Counted from the stretch's first letter, positions 26,949 through 36,101 are shown. The stretch is DNA of 64,000 bases from Kribbella pittospori (GCF_004331465.1 NZ_SJKB01000004.1:124001-188000), one strand, 5' to 3'. Made by a program: numbers and translations. Notes: a model not told the origin generated them from the letters alone.

Positions 26949-27950
26949 GTGCTCTCCCCGATTCTGTTCTCGGTTGCTGCCGACAGTTATGAGTGGGCGG
27001 TCCGGGAGATCCGGGGCGAGTTCGGGCGTGAGGTGCGGATCGAGCGGGTCAGCGGTGACCTGGGGCGCATCGTCGAGGGCGGTCTGTCCGTGGGCGAGAT
27101 CGCCGCGGCGTGCGATGCCGGGCGGATCGTGTTCGTCCGGCACCTGACCACCGAGATCGCCAGCTTCGCTGAGCTGCCCCCGGATTACGAGCTGGCTGAC
27201 CTGGTGCTGAGCGCCTTGCCTGATTACCCGAAAGCGCTCGCGGTCCAGGCCTGGACCGACGATGCAGGCACTGGCGGCTCGTACTACCACCGGCTCGAGC
27301 AGGCACTCACGGAGCGTGGGGTGAGCGTGACCCGCTCGGGGCAGGACGTTGTCGTCTCGTGCTTCGTGGGCCGGCGAGCGGTCCTGCTCGGGGTGAACCG
27401 GCGCGCGGACAGCCTGTCGGATTGGCCGGGTGGGCGGATGCGATTGGCTCGGGCCGAGGAACGGGTGTCGCGGTCGGAGTTCAAGCTGGAGGAGGCGATC
27501 GCGACCTTCGGGCTGGAGTTGCCGCCGGGTGGGAAGGCCGTCGACCTGGGTGCGTCGCCGGGTGGGTGGACGCGGATCCTGCGGCTGCACGGGCAGGAGG
27601 TGTGGTCGGTGGACCCCGGCTCGCTGGACCAGCGGCTGCAGCGCGACCGCGGGATCCATCACGCCGCGACGACGGCCGGGCGGTTCTTCGCGGAGAACCG
27701 GGTGCGGTTCGACGTGGTGGTGAACGACATGCGGATGGACCAGGTGATGAGCGCCCGGATGATGGTCGACGCGGCGGCGCACCTGCGCCGCGGCGGACTC
27801 GCGATCGTCACGCTCAAGGGCGGCGGGAAGAACCCGCTCGACGGCGCCCGGCGCGGTATCGACGTGCTGCGGCAGCAGTACGACGTACTCCACGCCCGGC
27901 AACTGCATCACAACCGCAACGAGATCACCGTCGTCGCCCGCAAGGTGTGA
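26949..27950 (+). CDS. SAM-dependent methyltransferase, RlmM/FtsJ-like
   Basis: A 333-residue protein with an FtsJ-type methyltransferase domain in its second half: VDLGASPGGWTRILRLHG (SAM site), VVNDMRMDQVMSARM, and the catalytic-type lysine in LAIVTLKGGGKNPLDG. RSEFKLEEAIATFG immediately before is the usual lead-in. The N-terminal half resembles a THUMP-like RNA-binding module, the architecture of RlmM, which 2'-O-methylates 23S rRNA. The substrate here is inferred. It starts at GTG, probably leaderless, and its end is followed by a strong hairpin. Confidence 0.75.
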   Translation: MLSPILFSVAADSYEWAVREIRGEFGREVRIERVSGDLGRIVEGGLSVGEIAAACDAGRIVFVRHLTTEIASFAELPPDYELADLVLSALPDYPKALAVQAWTDDAGTGGSYYHRLEQALTERGVSVTRSGQDVVVSCFVGRRAVLLGVNRRADSLSDWPGGRMRLARAEERVSRSEFKLEEAIATFGLELPPGGKAVDLGASPGGWTRILRLHGQEVWSVDPGSLDQRLQRDRGIHHAATTAGRFFAENRVRFDVVVNDMRMDQVMSARMMVDAAAHLRRGGLAIVTLKGGGKNPLDGARRGIDVLRQQYDVLHARQLHHNRNEITVVARKV

Positions 27951-27964
27951 GAAGACGCGAAAGA

Positions 27965-27990
27965 GGCGCCCGGGTGATCCCGGGCGCCTG
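27965..27990. terminator. Bidirectional hairpin terminator
   Basis: AGGCGCCCGGG and CCCGGGCGCCT form a perfect 11-bp stem with a TGAT loop, followed by GTTTC. It stands between the convergent methyltransferase and rpmB genes and so can end transcription from both sides. The U-tract is weak, as is common in high-GC actinobacteria. Confidence 0.8.
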
Positions 27991-28020
27991 TTTCAGGCCC
28001 TACGACGGAGAAAGCTGGGG

Positions 28021-28242
28021 TCAGCCGACGACGCGCTGGACCTTGCCGGCCTTGATGCAGGACGTGCAGACCTTCAGGCGGGTCGGGGTGCCCTTGATGA
28101 GCGCCCGGACCGGCTGGATGTTGGGGTTGAACCGCCGCGGCGTACGAGCCTTGACCCGACGGATCATCGCGCCCTTACCCAGGCGGGCAACGTTGTTGCC
28201 GAACGTCGGCTGCTTGCCGCAGACATCGCACTTCTTAGACAT
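28021..28242 (-). CDS. rpmB: Ribosomal protein bL28
   Basis: A 73-residue large-subunit protein, MSKKCDVCGKQPTFGNNV. It has two CxxC pairs (CDVC and CTSC) and is therefore the zinc-binding form; such copies are often balanced with cysteine-free paralogues under zinc control. In related genomes rpmB lies next to the DAK-type gene on one side and thiamine genes on the other; here an accessory block of about 18 kb separates it from thiD. Confidence 0.97.
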   Translation of the reverse strand: MSKKCDVCGKQPTFGNNVARLGKGAMIRRVKARTPRRFNPNIQPVRALIKGTPTRLKVCTSCIKAGKVQRVVG

Positions 28243-28326
28243 GATTCTCCGTGTTCAGGGTCGTGACACCGACAGACCATGTTACATGCGGCCTGACGCA
28301 CGACCAATTCGGTCCACACTCGCCGA

Positions 28327-30309
28327 TCAGGCAGTGAGGTAGGCCACTTCCTCGTCGGTGAGAGTGACCGACAGCCCCGGTGTCGAGGTCCGGGTCTCGC
28401 TGACGTGCCGCGGCCCGATCAGCGGGAACACCGGGTACGGCTGGTGCAGGAGCCAGGCCAGCGCGATCGCCGTCGGCTCGACTCCCTTGGCGGCCGCCAG
28501 CTCCCGCGCCCGGTCCAGCCTACGGAAGTTCTCGTCGGAGTAGAAACAGCGCACCAGTTCCTCGTCCGACCGGTCCTCCGGCTTGGCCCGCCCGGTGAAG
28601 AACCCGCGCGCCTGGCTCGACCACGGGAACAGCGCGACCTGCCGCTCCCGCAGCCACGCCTGCGACTCGTCGTCGGAGACGTGCCGGCAGCCCTTCCACG
28701 GTACGTCGTACGCCCGCGCGAGGCTGAGGTGGTTGCTGAGCAGCGTGAACGGCTGCTTGCCGTTGGCCTCGGCGTACGCGTTGGCCTCGTCGAACCGCGG
28801 CAGCGACCAGTTGGAGCCGCCGTACGCCTTGATCCGGCCGGCCTTGAAGTGCTCGTCGAGGACGTCGATGAACTCCGAGACATCGATCTCGGAGTTGTCG
28901 CGGTGCATCATGTAGAGGTCGACGTGGTCGGTCTGCAGCCGCTCGAGGCTCTCGTGCAGCTGCCGGGTGATCGACTCCGGATCGCAGTGCGGCGTGTGCG
29001 CACCCTTGCCGATGACAACGATCTCGTCGCGGTTGCCGCGGGACGTGATCCACTGGCCGAGCAGCTTCTCGCCCCGGCCGCCGCCGTAGATGTAGGCGGT
29101 GTCGAACGTCGTTCCGCCGCGCTCGACGAAGTCGTCGAAGACCACCGCCGCGTGCGGCAGCGTCTGCTGGTTGTCGACGCCCATCACGAGCCGGGAGACG
29201 GGCTTGTCGAGCCCGGGCACCTTGCCGTAGGTCATCGGGGCGTCAGCGCGCTTGGCCAGCGGACGGCCGGTGGCGGTCGGGACCTTGGCGTCGTCCCGCT
29301 CGCTGGCGTACTGCTGCCCGATCGCGGCCCGCCACGCGTCCTGGACGGTCAGGTTGCCGAGCGTGTCGGCCCAGCTCATTTCCGGTGCCTGCCGCTGCTC
29401 GATCGCCCGCGCGACCGCCTCGGCCTCGGCCGCGTAGATGAGCGCTGGGTCCGCGGAGATGTCCCGCGGCTCCTCCCCCACCTTGTGCAGGGTGACGTGG
29501 GTCGGCTTGCCGTCGCCGCCGAACCACGGGTCCTCGACGACCAGGTAGCCCTTGCTGCCGAAGATGCGGACCTGGTTCTGGTCGCTGAGCCGCACGCCGG
29601 TGCTCACCTGAGCGGTGACGCCGCCCTCGAAGAACAGCGTCGCCACGGACCATTCGTCGGCTCCGGTCTCGCCGACCGTGCCGACCGCGGTCACCGCGGC
29701 CGGGTCGGCGAACGGCTGCCCGGTCGCCGCACCCGCGATCAGCCGGGCCATCGAGACCGGGTAGCCACCGACGTCGAGGATGCCGCCGCCGGCCAGCTCG
29801 TCGGCGAAGATCCGCGACTCCGGCCGGAACGCCGACGCGAACGCGAACGTGGCCTGGATCTGGTGGACGGTGCCGAGCTCGCCGTCGCGGACCAGCTGGG
29901 CGATCAGCTTGGTCTGCGGCAGGCAGCGGTACATGTACGCCTCCATCAGGAAGACGTCGTTGCGTACCGCGGCCTCGATCATCGCCTCGGCCCAGGCCTT
30001 GTTGATCGCCAGCGGCTTCTCGCACAGCACGTGCTTGCCGGCCTCGGCGGCCTTGATCGCCCACTCGACGTGCATCGGGTGCGGCGTTGCGATGTACACC
30101 GCGTCCACGGTCTCGTCGGCGAGCAGGTCGTCGTACGACGCGTGCCGGTTGGCGATGTCCCACTTGTCGGCGAAGGCGTTGGCGGAGTCGATCGACCGGC
30201 TGCCGACGGCGACGACCGCGTTCGTCGGTGAGGTCGGCACCTGGCTGGCGAACCGGGAGGCGATGTTCCCGGTGCCGAGGATGCCCCAGCGGAGCTTGGT
30301 GTCAGTCAA
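28327..30309 (-). CDS. Fused Gfo/Idh/MocA oxidoreductase - aldo/keto reductase
   Basis: A 660-residue two-enzyme fusion in one uninterrupted frame. Residues 1 to about 335 are a Gfo/Idh/MocA oxidoreductase: Rossmann GILGTGNIASRF, VYIATPHPMHVEWAIKAAEAGKHVLCEKPLAIN and GGILDVGGYPVSM. After a linker (PLAKRADAPMTYGKVPG, near 345-365) comes an aldo/keto reductase with the tetrad visible as D and Y in TFDTAYIYGGG, K in VIGKGAH and H in LYMMHRDN. Both halves use nicotinamide cofactors on sugars. It is the last gene of the sugar ABC operon at 33494-28327, so it probably acts on the imported sugar or glycoside. Confidence 0.9.
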   Translation of the reverse strand: MTDTKLRWGILGTGNIASRFASQVPTSPTNAVVAVGSRSIDSANAFADKWDIANRHASYDDLLADETVDAVYIATPHPMHVEWAIKAAEAGKHVLCEKPLAINKAWAEAMIEAAVRNDVFLMEAYMYRCLPQTKLIAQLVRDGELGTVHQIQATFAFASAFRPESRIFADELAGGGILDVGGYPVSMARLIAGAATGQPFADPAAVTAVGTVGETGADEWSVATLFFEGGVTAQVSTGVRLSDQNQVRIFGSKGYLVVEDPWFGGDGKPTHVTLHKVGEEPRDISADPALIYAAEAEAVARAIEQRQAPEMSWADTLGNLTVQDAWRAAIGQQYASERDDAKVPTATGRPLAKRADAPMTYGKVPGLDKPVSRLVMGVDNQQTLPHAAVVFDDFVERGGTTFDTAYIYGGGRGEKLLGQWITSRGNRDEIVVIGKGAHTPHCDPESITRQLHESLERLQTDHVDLYMMHRDNSEIDVSEFIDVLDEHFKAGRIKAYGGSNWSLPRFDEANAYAEANGKQPFTLLSNHLSLARAYDVPWKGCRHVSDDESQAWLRERQVALFPWSSQARGFFTGRAKPEDRSDEELVRCFYSDENFRRLDRARELAAAKGVEPTAIALAWLLHQPYPVFPLIGPRHVSETRTSTPGLSVTLTDEEVAYLTA

Positions 30310-30339
30310 GAGGTGTCCCGTTTTCGTTGTCGGTGTGGA

Positions 30340-31167
30340 TCAGAATTTCATGGCGCCGGCGGCCAGGTCGGAGATGAAGTGCCGGCCGCCGATCAGGAAG
30401 ACCCCGATCAACGGTATGACGCTCATCAGGGCGCCCGCCATGACCATGGAGTAGTCGGTGCCGTAGATGCCGTTGAGCTGATCGAGGGCGACCTGCAGGG
30501 TGAGCCGGTTCGGGTCTGTCATCACGATCAGCGGCCAGAGGTAGTCGTTCCAGACGTTGATGAAGGTGAAGATGCCGAGGAACGCGAGGCCGGGCCGCAG
30601 CACCGGCAGACCGACGGTCAGGTACTGCCGGAAGAAGCCGGCACCGTCGACCTTGGCGGCCGAGATGAGCTCGTCCGGGATCGCGCCGGCGGCGTACTGG
30701 CGCATCCAGAAGATGCCGAACGCGTTCGCCGCGCCCGGGATGATCAGTGCCTTCAGCGATCCGATCCAGCCGAACTCCGCGAGCGTGACGAACTGCGGCA
30801 CCAGCGACAGCTGGGTCGGGATCATGAAGGTTGCCAGTAGCAACCCGAAGAGCAGGTTGCGGCCCGGGAACTCGTACTTCGCGAACGCGAACGCCGCCAG
30901 CGAGTCGAAGAACAGGACCAGGACGGTGACGCCGAGGGAGGCGATCAGGGTGAGCAGCATCGCTCCGAAGAAGTCGACGTTGTCGAGCACCTTGCCCATG
31001 TTTTCGAACAGGTGGGAGCCGATCACCAGCTTCGGCGGGTAGCTGAAGATGTCCGGTGTGGTGTTCGAGGCCATCACCAGCATCCAGTAGAACGGGAAGA
31101 TCGAGACCAAGACGCCGAGCATCAAGACGATGTGCCCGATCGTGGTGCGGATGCGCTCAATGGACAT
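30340..31167 (-). CDS. Sugar ABC transporter permease (MalG type)
   Basis: A 275-residue inner membrane permease of the carbohydrate CUT1 class with about six membrane segments. The cytoplasmic EAA-type loop is ISAAKVDGAGFFRQYLTVGLPVLRPGLA. It overlaps the preceding MalF-type gene by 11 bases. No ATPase is encoded in the operon, so it presumably uses a shared MsiK-like ATPase, as is common in actinobacteria. Confidence 0.93.
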   Translation of the reverse strand: MSIERIRTTIGHIVLMLGVLVSIFPFYWMLVMASNTTPDIFSYPPKLVIGSHLFENMGKVLDNVDFFGAMLLTLIASLGVTVLVLFFDSLAAFAFAKYEFPGRNLLFGLLLATFMIPTQLSLVPQFVTLAEFGWIGSLKALIIPGAANAFGIFWMRQYAAGAIPDELISAAKVDGAGFFRQYLTVGLPVLRPGLAFLGIFTFINVWNDYLWPLIVMTDPNRLTLQVALDQLNGIYGTDYSMVMAGALMSVIPLIGVFLIGGRHFISDLAAGAMKF

Positions 31168-32209
31168 CGGCGGCCTCCTTCGTGGTCTGCTGCGCTTCCT
31201 CCTGCTGTGCGGCCTTCTGGGCGGCGATGTTGCGTTCGGCCCGGCGGGCGGCGCGACGGGCGATCCGCTCGTTGTCCCGGCCGCCGATCAGTCGCCAGTT
31301 GATGATCGAGAACAACACGATGAGGATGAACAGCGCCCAGCCGATCGCGGCGCCGTACCCGAACTGGTTGTTGATGAACGCGCTCTGGTAGAGGTACGAC
31401 ACGATCGTCATACCGGCGTTGCCGGGGCCGCCGATGTTGTTGGTGTCACCGAACAGAACCCGGGATTCGGTGAAGATCTGCAGTCCGCCGATGGTCGAGG
31501 TGACCGCGGTGAAGAGGATGACCGGCCGCAGCATCGGCACCGTGATCCGCCAGAACACCTGTCGCGAACTGGCGCCGTCGACCTTGGCCGCCTCGTACAC
31601 GTCGGCCGAGATCGCCTGCAGTCCGGCCAGGAAGATGATCGCGTTGTAGCCGACCCAGCGCCAGGTGACGATGGTGGCGATCGCGATCTTGATGCCCCAC
31701 GGCTGGGTCAGCCATTCGACCTTGCCCAGGCCGACCGACTGCAGGAACGCGTTGAGCAGGCCGAAGTTGTTGCTGAAGATCGACCCGAACACCAGGGTGA
31801 CCGCGACCACCGAGGTGACGTTGGGGATGAAGTAGGCAATCCGGTAGAAGCTGCGGAACCGGGTGGCGTTGTGCAGCGCGTTGGCGATGACCAGCGCGAG
31901 CAGCAACATCGGCACGGTCGACAGCACCCAGATGATCAGTGTGTTGCCGATCGCCTGCCAGAACTTCGGATCGCCGAGCAGGTAGCTGTACTGCTGCAGG
32001 CCGACCCAGGTCATCGAGCCGATGCCGTCCCAGTCGTGGAACGAGATCCAGATCGAGAACAGCACCGGGAACGCGCCGAAGATGGCAAACAGGATGAAGA
32101 ACGGCGCGACAGCGGCGTACTGCGGGAACGCCTGGCGGTACTTGCCCGGCGGCTTGGCGGTGGTGTCCGTGGTGCGCACAGTCACGGGAAGTGTTTTGGT
32201 GGCAGTCAT
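31157..32209 (-). CDS. Sugar ABC transporter permease (MalF type)
   Basis: A 350-residue membrane permease, CUT1 class. The EAA-type loop is YEAAKVDGASSRQVFWRITVPMLRPVILF. The ATG at 32209 follows the binding-protein stop directly; a frame extending to 32239 would overlap that gene. The C-terminus has a basic and alanine/glutamine-rich tail (RIARRAARRAERNIAAQKAAQQ) longer than usual for this family. Confidence 0.93.
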   Translation of the reverse strand: MTATKTLPVTVRTTDTTAKPPGKYRQAFPQYAAVAPFFILFAIFGAFPVLFSIWISFHDWDGIGSMTWVGLQQYSYLLGDPKFWQAIGNTLIIWVLSTVPMLLLALVIANALHNATRFRSFYRIAYFIPNVTSVVAVTLVFGSIFSNNFGLLNAFLQSVGLGKVEWLTQPWGIKIAIATIVTWRWVGYNAIIFLAGLQAISADVYEAAKVDGASSRQVFWRITVPMLRPVILFTAVTSTIGGLQIFTESRVLFGDTNNIGGPGNAGMTIVSYLYQSAFINNQFGYGAAIGWALFILIVLFSIINWRLIGGRDNERIARRAARRAERNIAAQKAAQQEEAQQTTKEAADVH

Positions 32210-32210
32210 C

Positions 32211-33494
32211 TCAGATCGCCCCCGCCCGGGTGAGTTCACGTTCGACCTGGTGCTGTGCGTCGTTCCAGGCCTGGTCCGGTGATTTGCCGGCCACTTCGAC
32301 GTTCACGAGTTCGGCGCTGATCGGCGCTCCGATGATCGAGTCGTACGGCGAGAAGTAGGCGCCGGGGTACTTCGTGGCCGACTCCGCGAACACCTCGACG
32401 ATCTTCTGACCGCCGAAGAACGGATCCGGCGCGGCCAGCCGGGAATCGGTGTAACTGGCCGGCGTGGACGGGAACAGCACCGGATCGAGGAAGGCCTGGG
32501 CCTGGTTCTTCGCCGACTCCAGCCAGCTGATGAACGCGAAGGCCGCCTCGGGGTTCTTGCAGTACTTCGTGATGCCCAGGAAGGACCCGCCACGGTTGCC
32601 GGCGCCACCAGGAGCCGCCGTCACCCGCCAGAGTCCCTTCGTCTTGGGCGCCGCGTTCTTCGGGCCGAGCTGGGCCCACCAGACAGCGGCGTTGAAGGCG
32701 ACCAGCTTGCCGTTGGTCACGACCGCATCCGCGTCGGTCGAACCGTCCTGCGCGTTGGCGGACAGCCCTTCCTTGACCACGCGGATGGCCAGGTCGAACG
32801 CCTCGCGGACGTGGTCCTGGTCGCCGATGTACTGCCCGTCCTCGGTCATGTACCGCTTCGGCTGCTGGGCCATCCGGTAGGCGAAGATGCTGTTGATGTT
32901 GTCGGTGATCGACGAGCCGGGGACGGCTTGCTTCACCTTCTTGCCGAGCGCGATGTAGGTGTCCCAGTCCGGCGCGAGCCCGGCGACCGCGGCGGGGTCG
33001 ATGTCGATGCCGGCCTTGCTGAACACGTCGGTGCGGTAGAACAGCGCCGTCGGACCGGTGTCCATCGGGTAGGCCATCATCTTGTTGTCCGGCGTGACGC
33101 CGAGCTTCCACTTCCAGGGCAGGAACTCGCTCTCGCGCTCCTTGGCGCCGAGTTCGAACAGGTCGTGAAACTGGTCGGCGTTGGGGAAGTACGTCGCCAC
33201 GTCGTCGTTGATCGCGACGATGTCGGGGACCAGCGACTTGCCGGCCAGCGAGGTCAGCACCTTGGTCTTGTAGTTGCTGCCGATCCGCGTCATCGACAGC
33301 CGCAGGCCGTCGTGGCCCGGAATCGCCTTTTCCGCCTGGCCGATCAGGTCGTCGTTCACCGATCCGACCCACGTCCACATGCTCAGCTCGTCCGATCCGC
33401 CGAGCGAACTTCGGGAGCCACATCCACTCAAACCGGTGCTCGCGGCCGCGGCGCCGGCACCGAACGCGAGGAACTTCCTTCTGCTCAGACTCAT
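32211..33494 (-). CDS. Extracellular sugar-binding lipoprotein
   Basis: A 427-residue solute-binding protein of the bacterial extracellular solute-binding family 1. The N-terminus SLSRRKFLAFGAGAAAAST is a twin-arginine signal ending in a lipobox LSGC, so it is exported folded by Tat and lipid-anchored. The start at 33494 follows AGGTGAGG. It delivers an unknown sugar to the two permeases that follow. A LacI-operator-like dyad lies 69 bases upstream. Confidence 0.93.
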   Translation of the reverse strand: MSLSRRKFLAFGAGAAAASTGLSGCGSRSSLGGSDELSMWTWVGSVNDDLIGQAEKAIPGHDGLRLSMTRIGSNYKTKVLTSLAGKSLVPDIVAINDDVATYFPNADQFHDLFELGAKERESEFLPWKWKLGVTPDNKMMAYPMDTGPTALFYRTDVFSKAGIDIDPAAVAGLAPDWDTYIALGKKVKQAVPGSSITDNINSIFAYRMAQQPKRYMTEDGQYIGDQDHVREAFDLAIRVVKEGLSANAQDGSTDADAVVTNGKLVAFNAAVWWAQLGPKNAAPKTKGLWRVTAAPGGAGNRGGSFLGITKYCKNPEAAFAFISWLESAKNQAQAFLDPVLFPSTPASYTDSRLAAPDPFFGGQKIVEVFAESATKYPGAYFSPYDSIIGAPISAELVNVEVAGKSPDQAWNDAQHQVERELTRAGAI

Positions 33495-33562
33495 ACGCCT
33501 CACCTGGCGCTTTCTGTTGTTTTTCGCCGGAAGGTGTCCAGATATGTTTACGTAGCCCATAA

Positions 33563-33576
33563 GGTAAGCGCATACC
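33563..33576. promoter_or_regulatory. LacI-family operator-like dyad
   Basis: GGTAAGCGCATACC: GGTA/TACC arms around a central GCGC with one mismatched pair, the shape of LacI-family operators (central CG step). On the minus strand it overlaps TACCTT, a candidate -10 for the sugar ABC operon. It lies between that operon and the divergent HAD gene, and could control both. No LacI-family gene is in the window. Confidence 0.45.
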
Positions 33577-33616
33577 GACTGAACCGGTCAAGGCCCCGGG
33601 CTGACAGGATGGATTC

Positions 33617-34237
33617 ATGCCGACGACCTCTGTCACCGCCGTCCTGTTCGACGCCGACGGCGTGCTCCAGCGCCCGACCATCGACTGGTGGTCGCGCCTG
33701 AATTCGCTCGTCCCGGCCGATGGCGAGACCTTCGTGGCCGAGGTGATGGCGGCCGAGAAGCCCAGCCTGGTAGGCAAGGGCGACTTCCGGGACGCGCTCG
33801 CCGAGGTCCTGCAGCGCTGGAATTCCACCGCGACGGTCGAGGACGCACTCGAGCCGTGGCAGTGGTTCGCGGCCGAGCCGGCGGTGGTGTCGTTGATCCA
33901 GGGCCTGCGCGCCGCCGGGATCGGCTGTCATCTCGCGACCAACCAGCAGGCGTACCGGCGGTCGCTCATGCACGACGAGCGCGGCTACGGCGAGTGGTTC
34001 GACCAGAGCTTCTACTCGTGCGATCTGGGGTTGGCGAAGCCTGATCCGGCGTACTTCCGGGCGATCCTGGCCGCGATCGACGTACCGGCGTCGTCGGTGC
34101 TGTTCATCGACGACAACGAAGCCAATGTGGCGGGTGCTTTGAGCGTCGGACTGCATGCCGAGGTGTACGACCTGTCGACCGGAGTGGACACGTTGGTGGA
34201 GCTGCTACGCCGTTACGGATTGCCGATTCCGGCCTAA
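33617..34237 (+). CDS. HAD-family hydrolase
   Basis: A 206-residue haloacid dehalogenase-like phosphatase. The nucleophile motif is VLFDADGVLQ, a motif II-type threonine lies in HLATNQQAY, and the acidic metal motif is LFIDDNEANVAGA with GLAKPDPAYF before it. It resembles the epoxide hydrolase/phosphatase-like HAD subgroup. It is divergent from the sugar ABC operon and precedes the GxGYxYP gene, so sugar-phosphate dephosphorylation is a reasonable guess. Confidence 0.85.
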   Translation: MPTTSVTAVLFDADGVLQRPTIDWWSRLNSLVPADGETFVAEVMAAEKPSLVGKGDFRDALAEVLQRWNSTATVEDALEPWQWFAAEPAVVSLIQGLRAAGIGCHLATNQQAYRRSLMHDERGYGEWFDQSFYSCDLGLAKPDPAYFRAILAAIDVPASSVLFIDDNEANVAGALSVGLHAEVYDLSTGVDTLVELLRRYGLPIPA

Positions 34238-34326
34238 CCTCTTGTGAGGCGGTGACGGCTTGTGGCATGGTCTCGGGGCAGATGACAACGTAGGACAGTC
34301 CACCAGCCGCTCCCTGGAGGCACCGC

Positions 34327-36003
34327 ATGTCCGATCGACGACGTCTCACCCGCCGGCACGCCCTCGGCCTGACCGCGGGGTTGGGCCTGGCGTCCCTTGC
34401 TCCCTCGTTCTCTGTGCCTTCCGTCGCCTCCGCCGCCTCCGCAGCCGGTGCTGCGGCGTACCCCAAGGGGCAGCGGCCGCGGCTGCTGAACGTGCTGACC
34501 GAGGACTCGCTGAGTTCCGCTGAGCGGACGCTCGCGACCACGCTGCAGGGGCTGCTCGCCCGCCGCGGTGGCGAGTCGCTGTATCTGAACATCCCGTCGC
34601 TCGGCTACCAGATCTGGCTGGACGACCTGGTCTCCCGGTACGGCGTTCGCACGCGTTCCGGTGACCTGTGGACAACCGTCACCCGGTCCGGCGTCGACGG
34701 ATATGTTCTCTTCCGAACAGGCACCCCGTCGGTCAACGTCGCGACCACGCTCTCCGGGCTGACCGGAGCGGTGGCCGTCGAGGAAAGCCTGGAGGCGCTC
34801 GCCATCCAGCACGGCCTGCGCAAGGTGCTGGACGTGCGGGACAAGGACGACCGCTGGGTGATGGACAACTACTGGCCACGGTTGCGGCACGACGTCGCGA
34901 TCGAGCAGAAGGGAGACTGGCCGGAGCGACTGCGGGACTACGTGACGATGGCGGGGACGCTCGCCTTCTTCGACGGCAACTCGGACTTCCGCGCCGAGGT
35001 GGTCGACGCACTCGACGACGACGCCACCGTGATCGGCTGGGGCGACGCGTCGAACGGCGAGGACGCCTTCATCGGCGTGAACTCCACCGCCGGCGTCAAG
35101 GCGCTTCCCGCCGACCACGCCCGCAACCTGTCAGTGCTCTCGGGCATCCGAGAGGACCGACTGCAGCAGCGCGGGCGGCTCTACGACCCCGCTCTGGCCG
35201 GAGGTCCAGCTGCGGGTGCCCGCTCCGGCGCAGCAGGTGCTCCGGGCAACGAACAGAGCGGAGGGGGTGGGGGGAGGGTCCCCGAACCCGACCCGAACGC
35301 CCACTACGTCACCTTCCTGATCACGGACGGGGACAACATTCAGTGGATGCTTGGGGACTTTCCGACCGACCCGCGGTGGTTCGGGAGTCCTCGGCGTGGG
35401 GAGGTCGACCTGGGCTGGGGCATCTCGCCGTCGCTGATCGATCTCGCTCCCTCGGTGATGCGCTGGTACTACGACCAGTCGCGCAAGGACCGCTGGGTCG
35501 TAGGACCGTCAGGCGGCGGCTACATGTACCCGAGCCGCTACCCCGCCGCCGCGCTGGACAAGCACACCGCTTCCCTGGCCAAGGCGATGGGCCGGGCAGA
35601 TCTCTCCGTCGCGCAGATCATCGACTTCGACGCATTCGAGAACACCGGCCTGTGGTCGTCGTACCTCAAGCGCCGTGAGATCGACGGACTCATCTACCTC
35701 GAGTACTCCCGGTACGACGGTCTGAAGGGCAAGGTCGTCTGGTCCGAGGGCAAGCCGGTCATCTCCGCCCGCACGATGCTCTGGGACGGACTCGACGGCG
35801 CCGACGAGGCCTCGGTGACCGCTGAGCTCAACGCCGCCACGCGCAACCCGCGCTCAACGGCCGGCTACTCAGTCGTCGTCTGGCACGCGTGGAGCAAGTC
35901 CGTCGACAACGTGCTGGCTGTTGTCGACGGACTCGACCCCCACGTCAAGGTCGTCCCGCCGGACACCCTGGTGAAGATGGTCGGCCGGTACGCCCGGCCG
36001 TAA
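34327..36003 (+). CDS. Tat-exported GxGYxYP-domain protein (putative glycoside hydrolase)
   Basis: A 558-residue secreted protein. The N-terminus RRRLTRRHALGLTAGLGLASLA is a twin-arginine signal with an alanine-rich cleavage region. The signature GGGYMYP is at residues 396-402, within a C-terminal domain of the GxGYxYP family, which has been proposed to be a glycoside hydrolase; no activity is established. A glycine/alanine-rich stretch at about residues 293-320 (GGPAAGARSGAAGAPGNE) separates the two halves. Its position beside a sugar importer suggests release of the imported sugar outside the cell. Confidence 0.82.
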   Translation: MSDRRRLTRRHALGLTAGLGLASLAPSFSVPSVASAASAAGAAAYPKGQRPRLLNVLTEDSLSSAERTLATTLQGLLARRGGESLYLNIPSLGYQIWLDDLVSRYGVRTRSGDLWTTVTRSGVDGYVLFRTGTPSVNVATTLSGLTGAVAVEESLEALAIQHGLRKVLDVRDKDDRWVMDNYWPRLRHDVAIEQKGDWPERLRDYVTMAGTLAFFDGNSDFRAEVVDALDDDATVIGWGDASNGEDAFIGVNSTAGVKALPADHARNLSVLSGIREDRLQQRGRLYDPALAGGPAAGARSGAAGAPGNEQSGGGGGRVPEPDPNAHYVTFLITDGDNIQWMLGDFPTDPRWFGSPRRGEVDLGWGISPSLIDLAPSVMRWYYDQSRKDRWVVGPSGGGYMYPSRYPAAALDKHTASLAKAMGRADLSVAQIIDFDAFENTGLWSSYLKRREIDGLIYLEYSRYDGLKGKVVWSEGKPVISARTMLWDGLDGADEASVTAELNAATRNPRSTAGYSVVVWHAWSKSVDNVLAVVDGLDPHVKVVPPDTLVKMVGRYARP

Positions 36004-36101
36004 ACGGCAGCGAACTCCTCGCGCCGACCGGCATCAATCGCCAACCACGAACCTGTGCTGCCGACCCGCGGGGTGCGGGCCGACGGCGCGCCGTACACCC
36101 A

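Noticed and set aside
29235..29240. An internal start making the aldo/keto reductase a separate gene
   Set aside because: The frame is continuous from the Gfo/Idh part without a stop, and no good ribosome site precedes the Met near residue 359; a fusion is the simpler reading, though internal initiation was not excluded experimentally.
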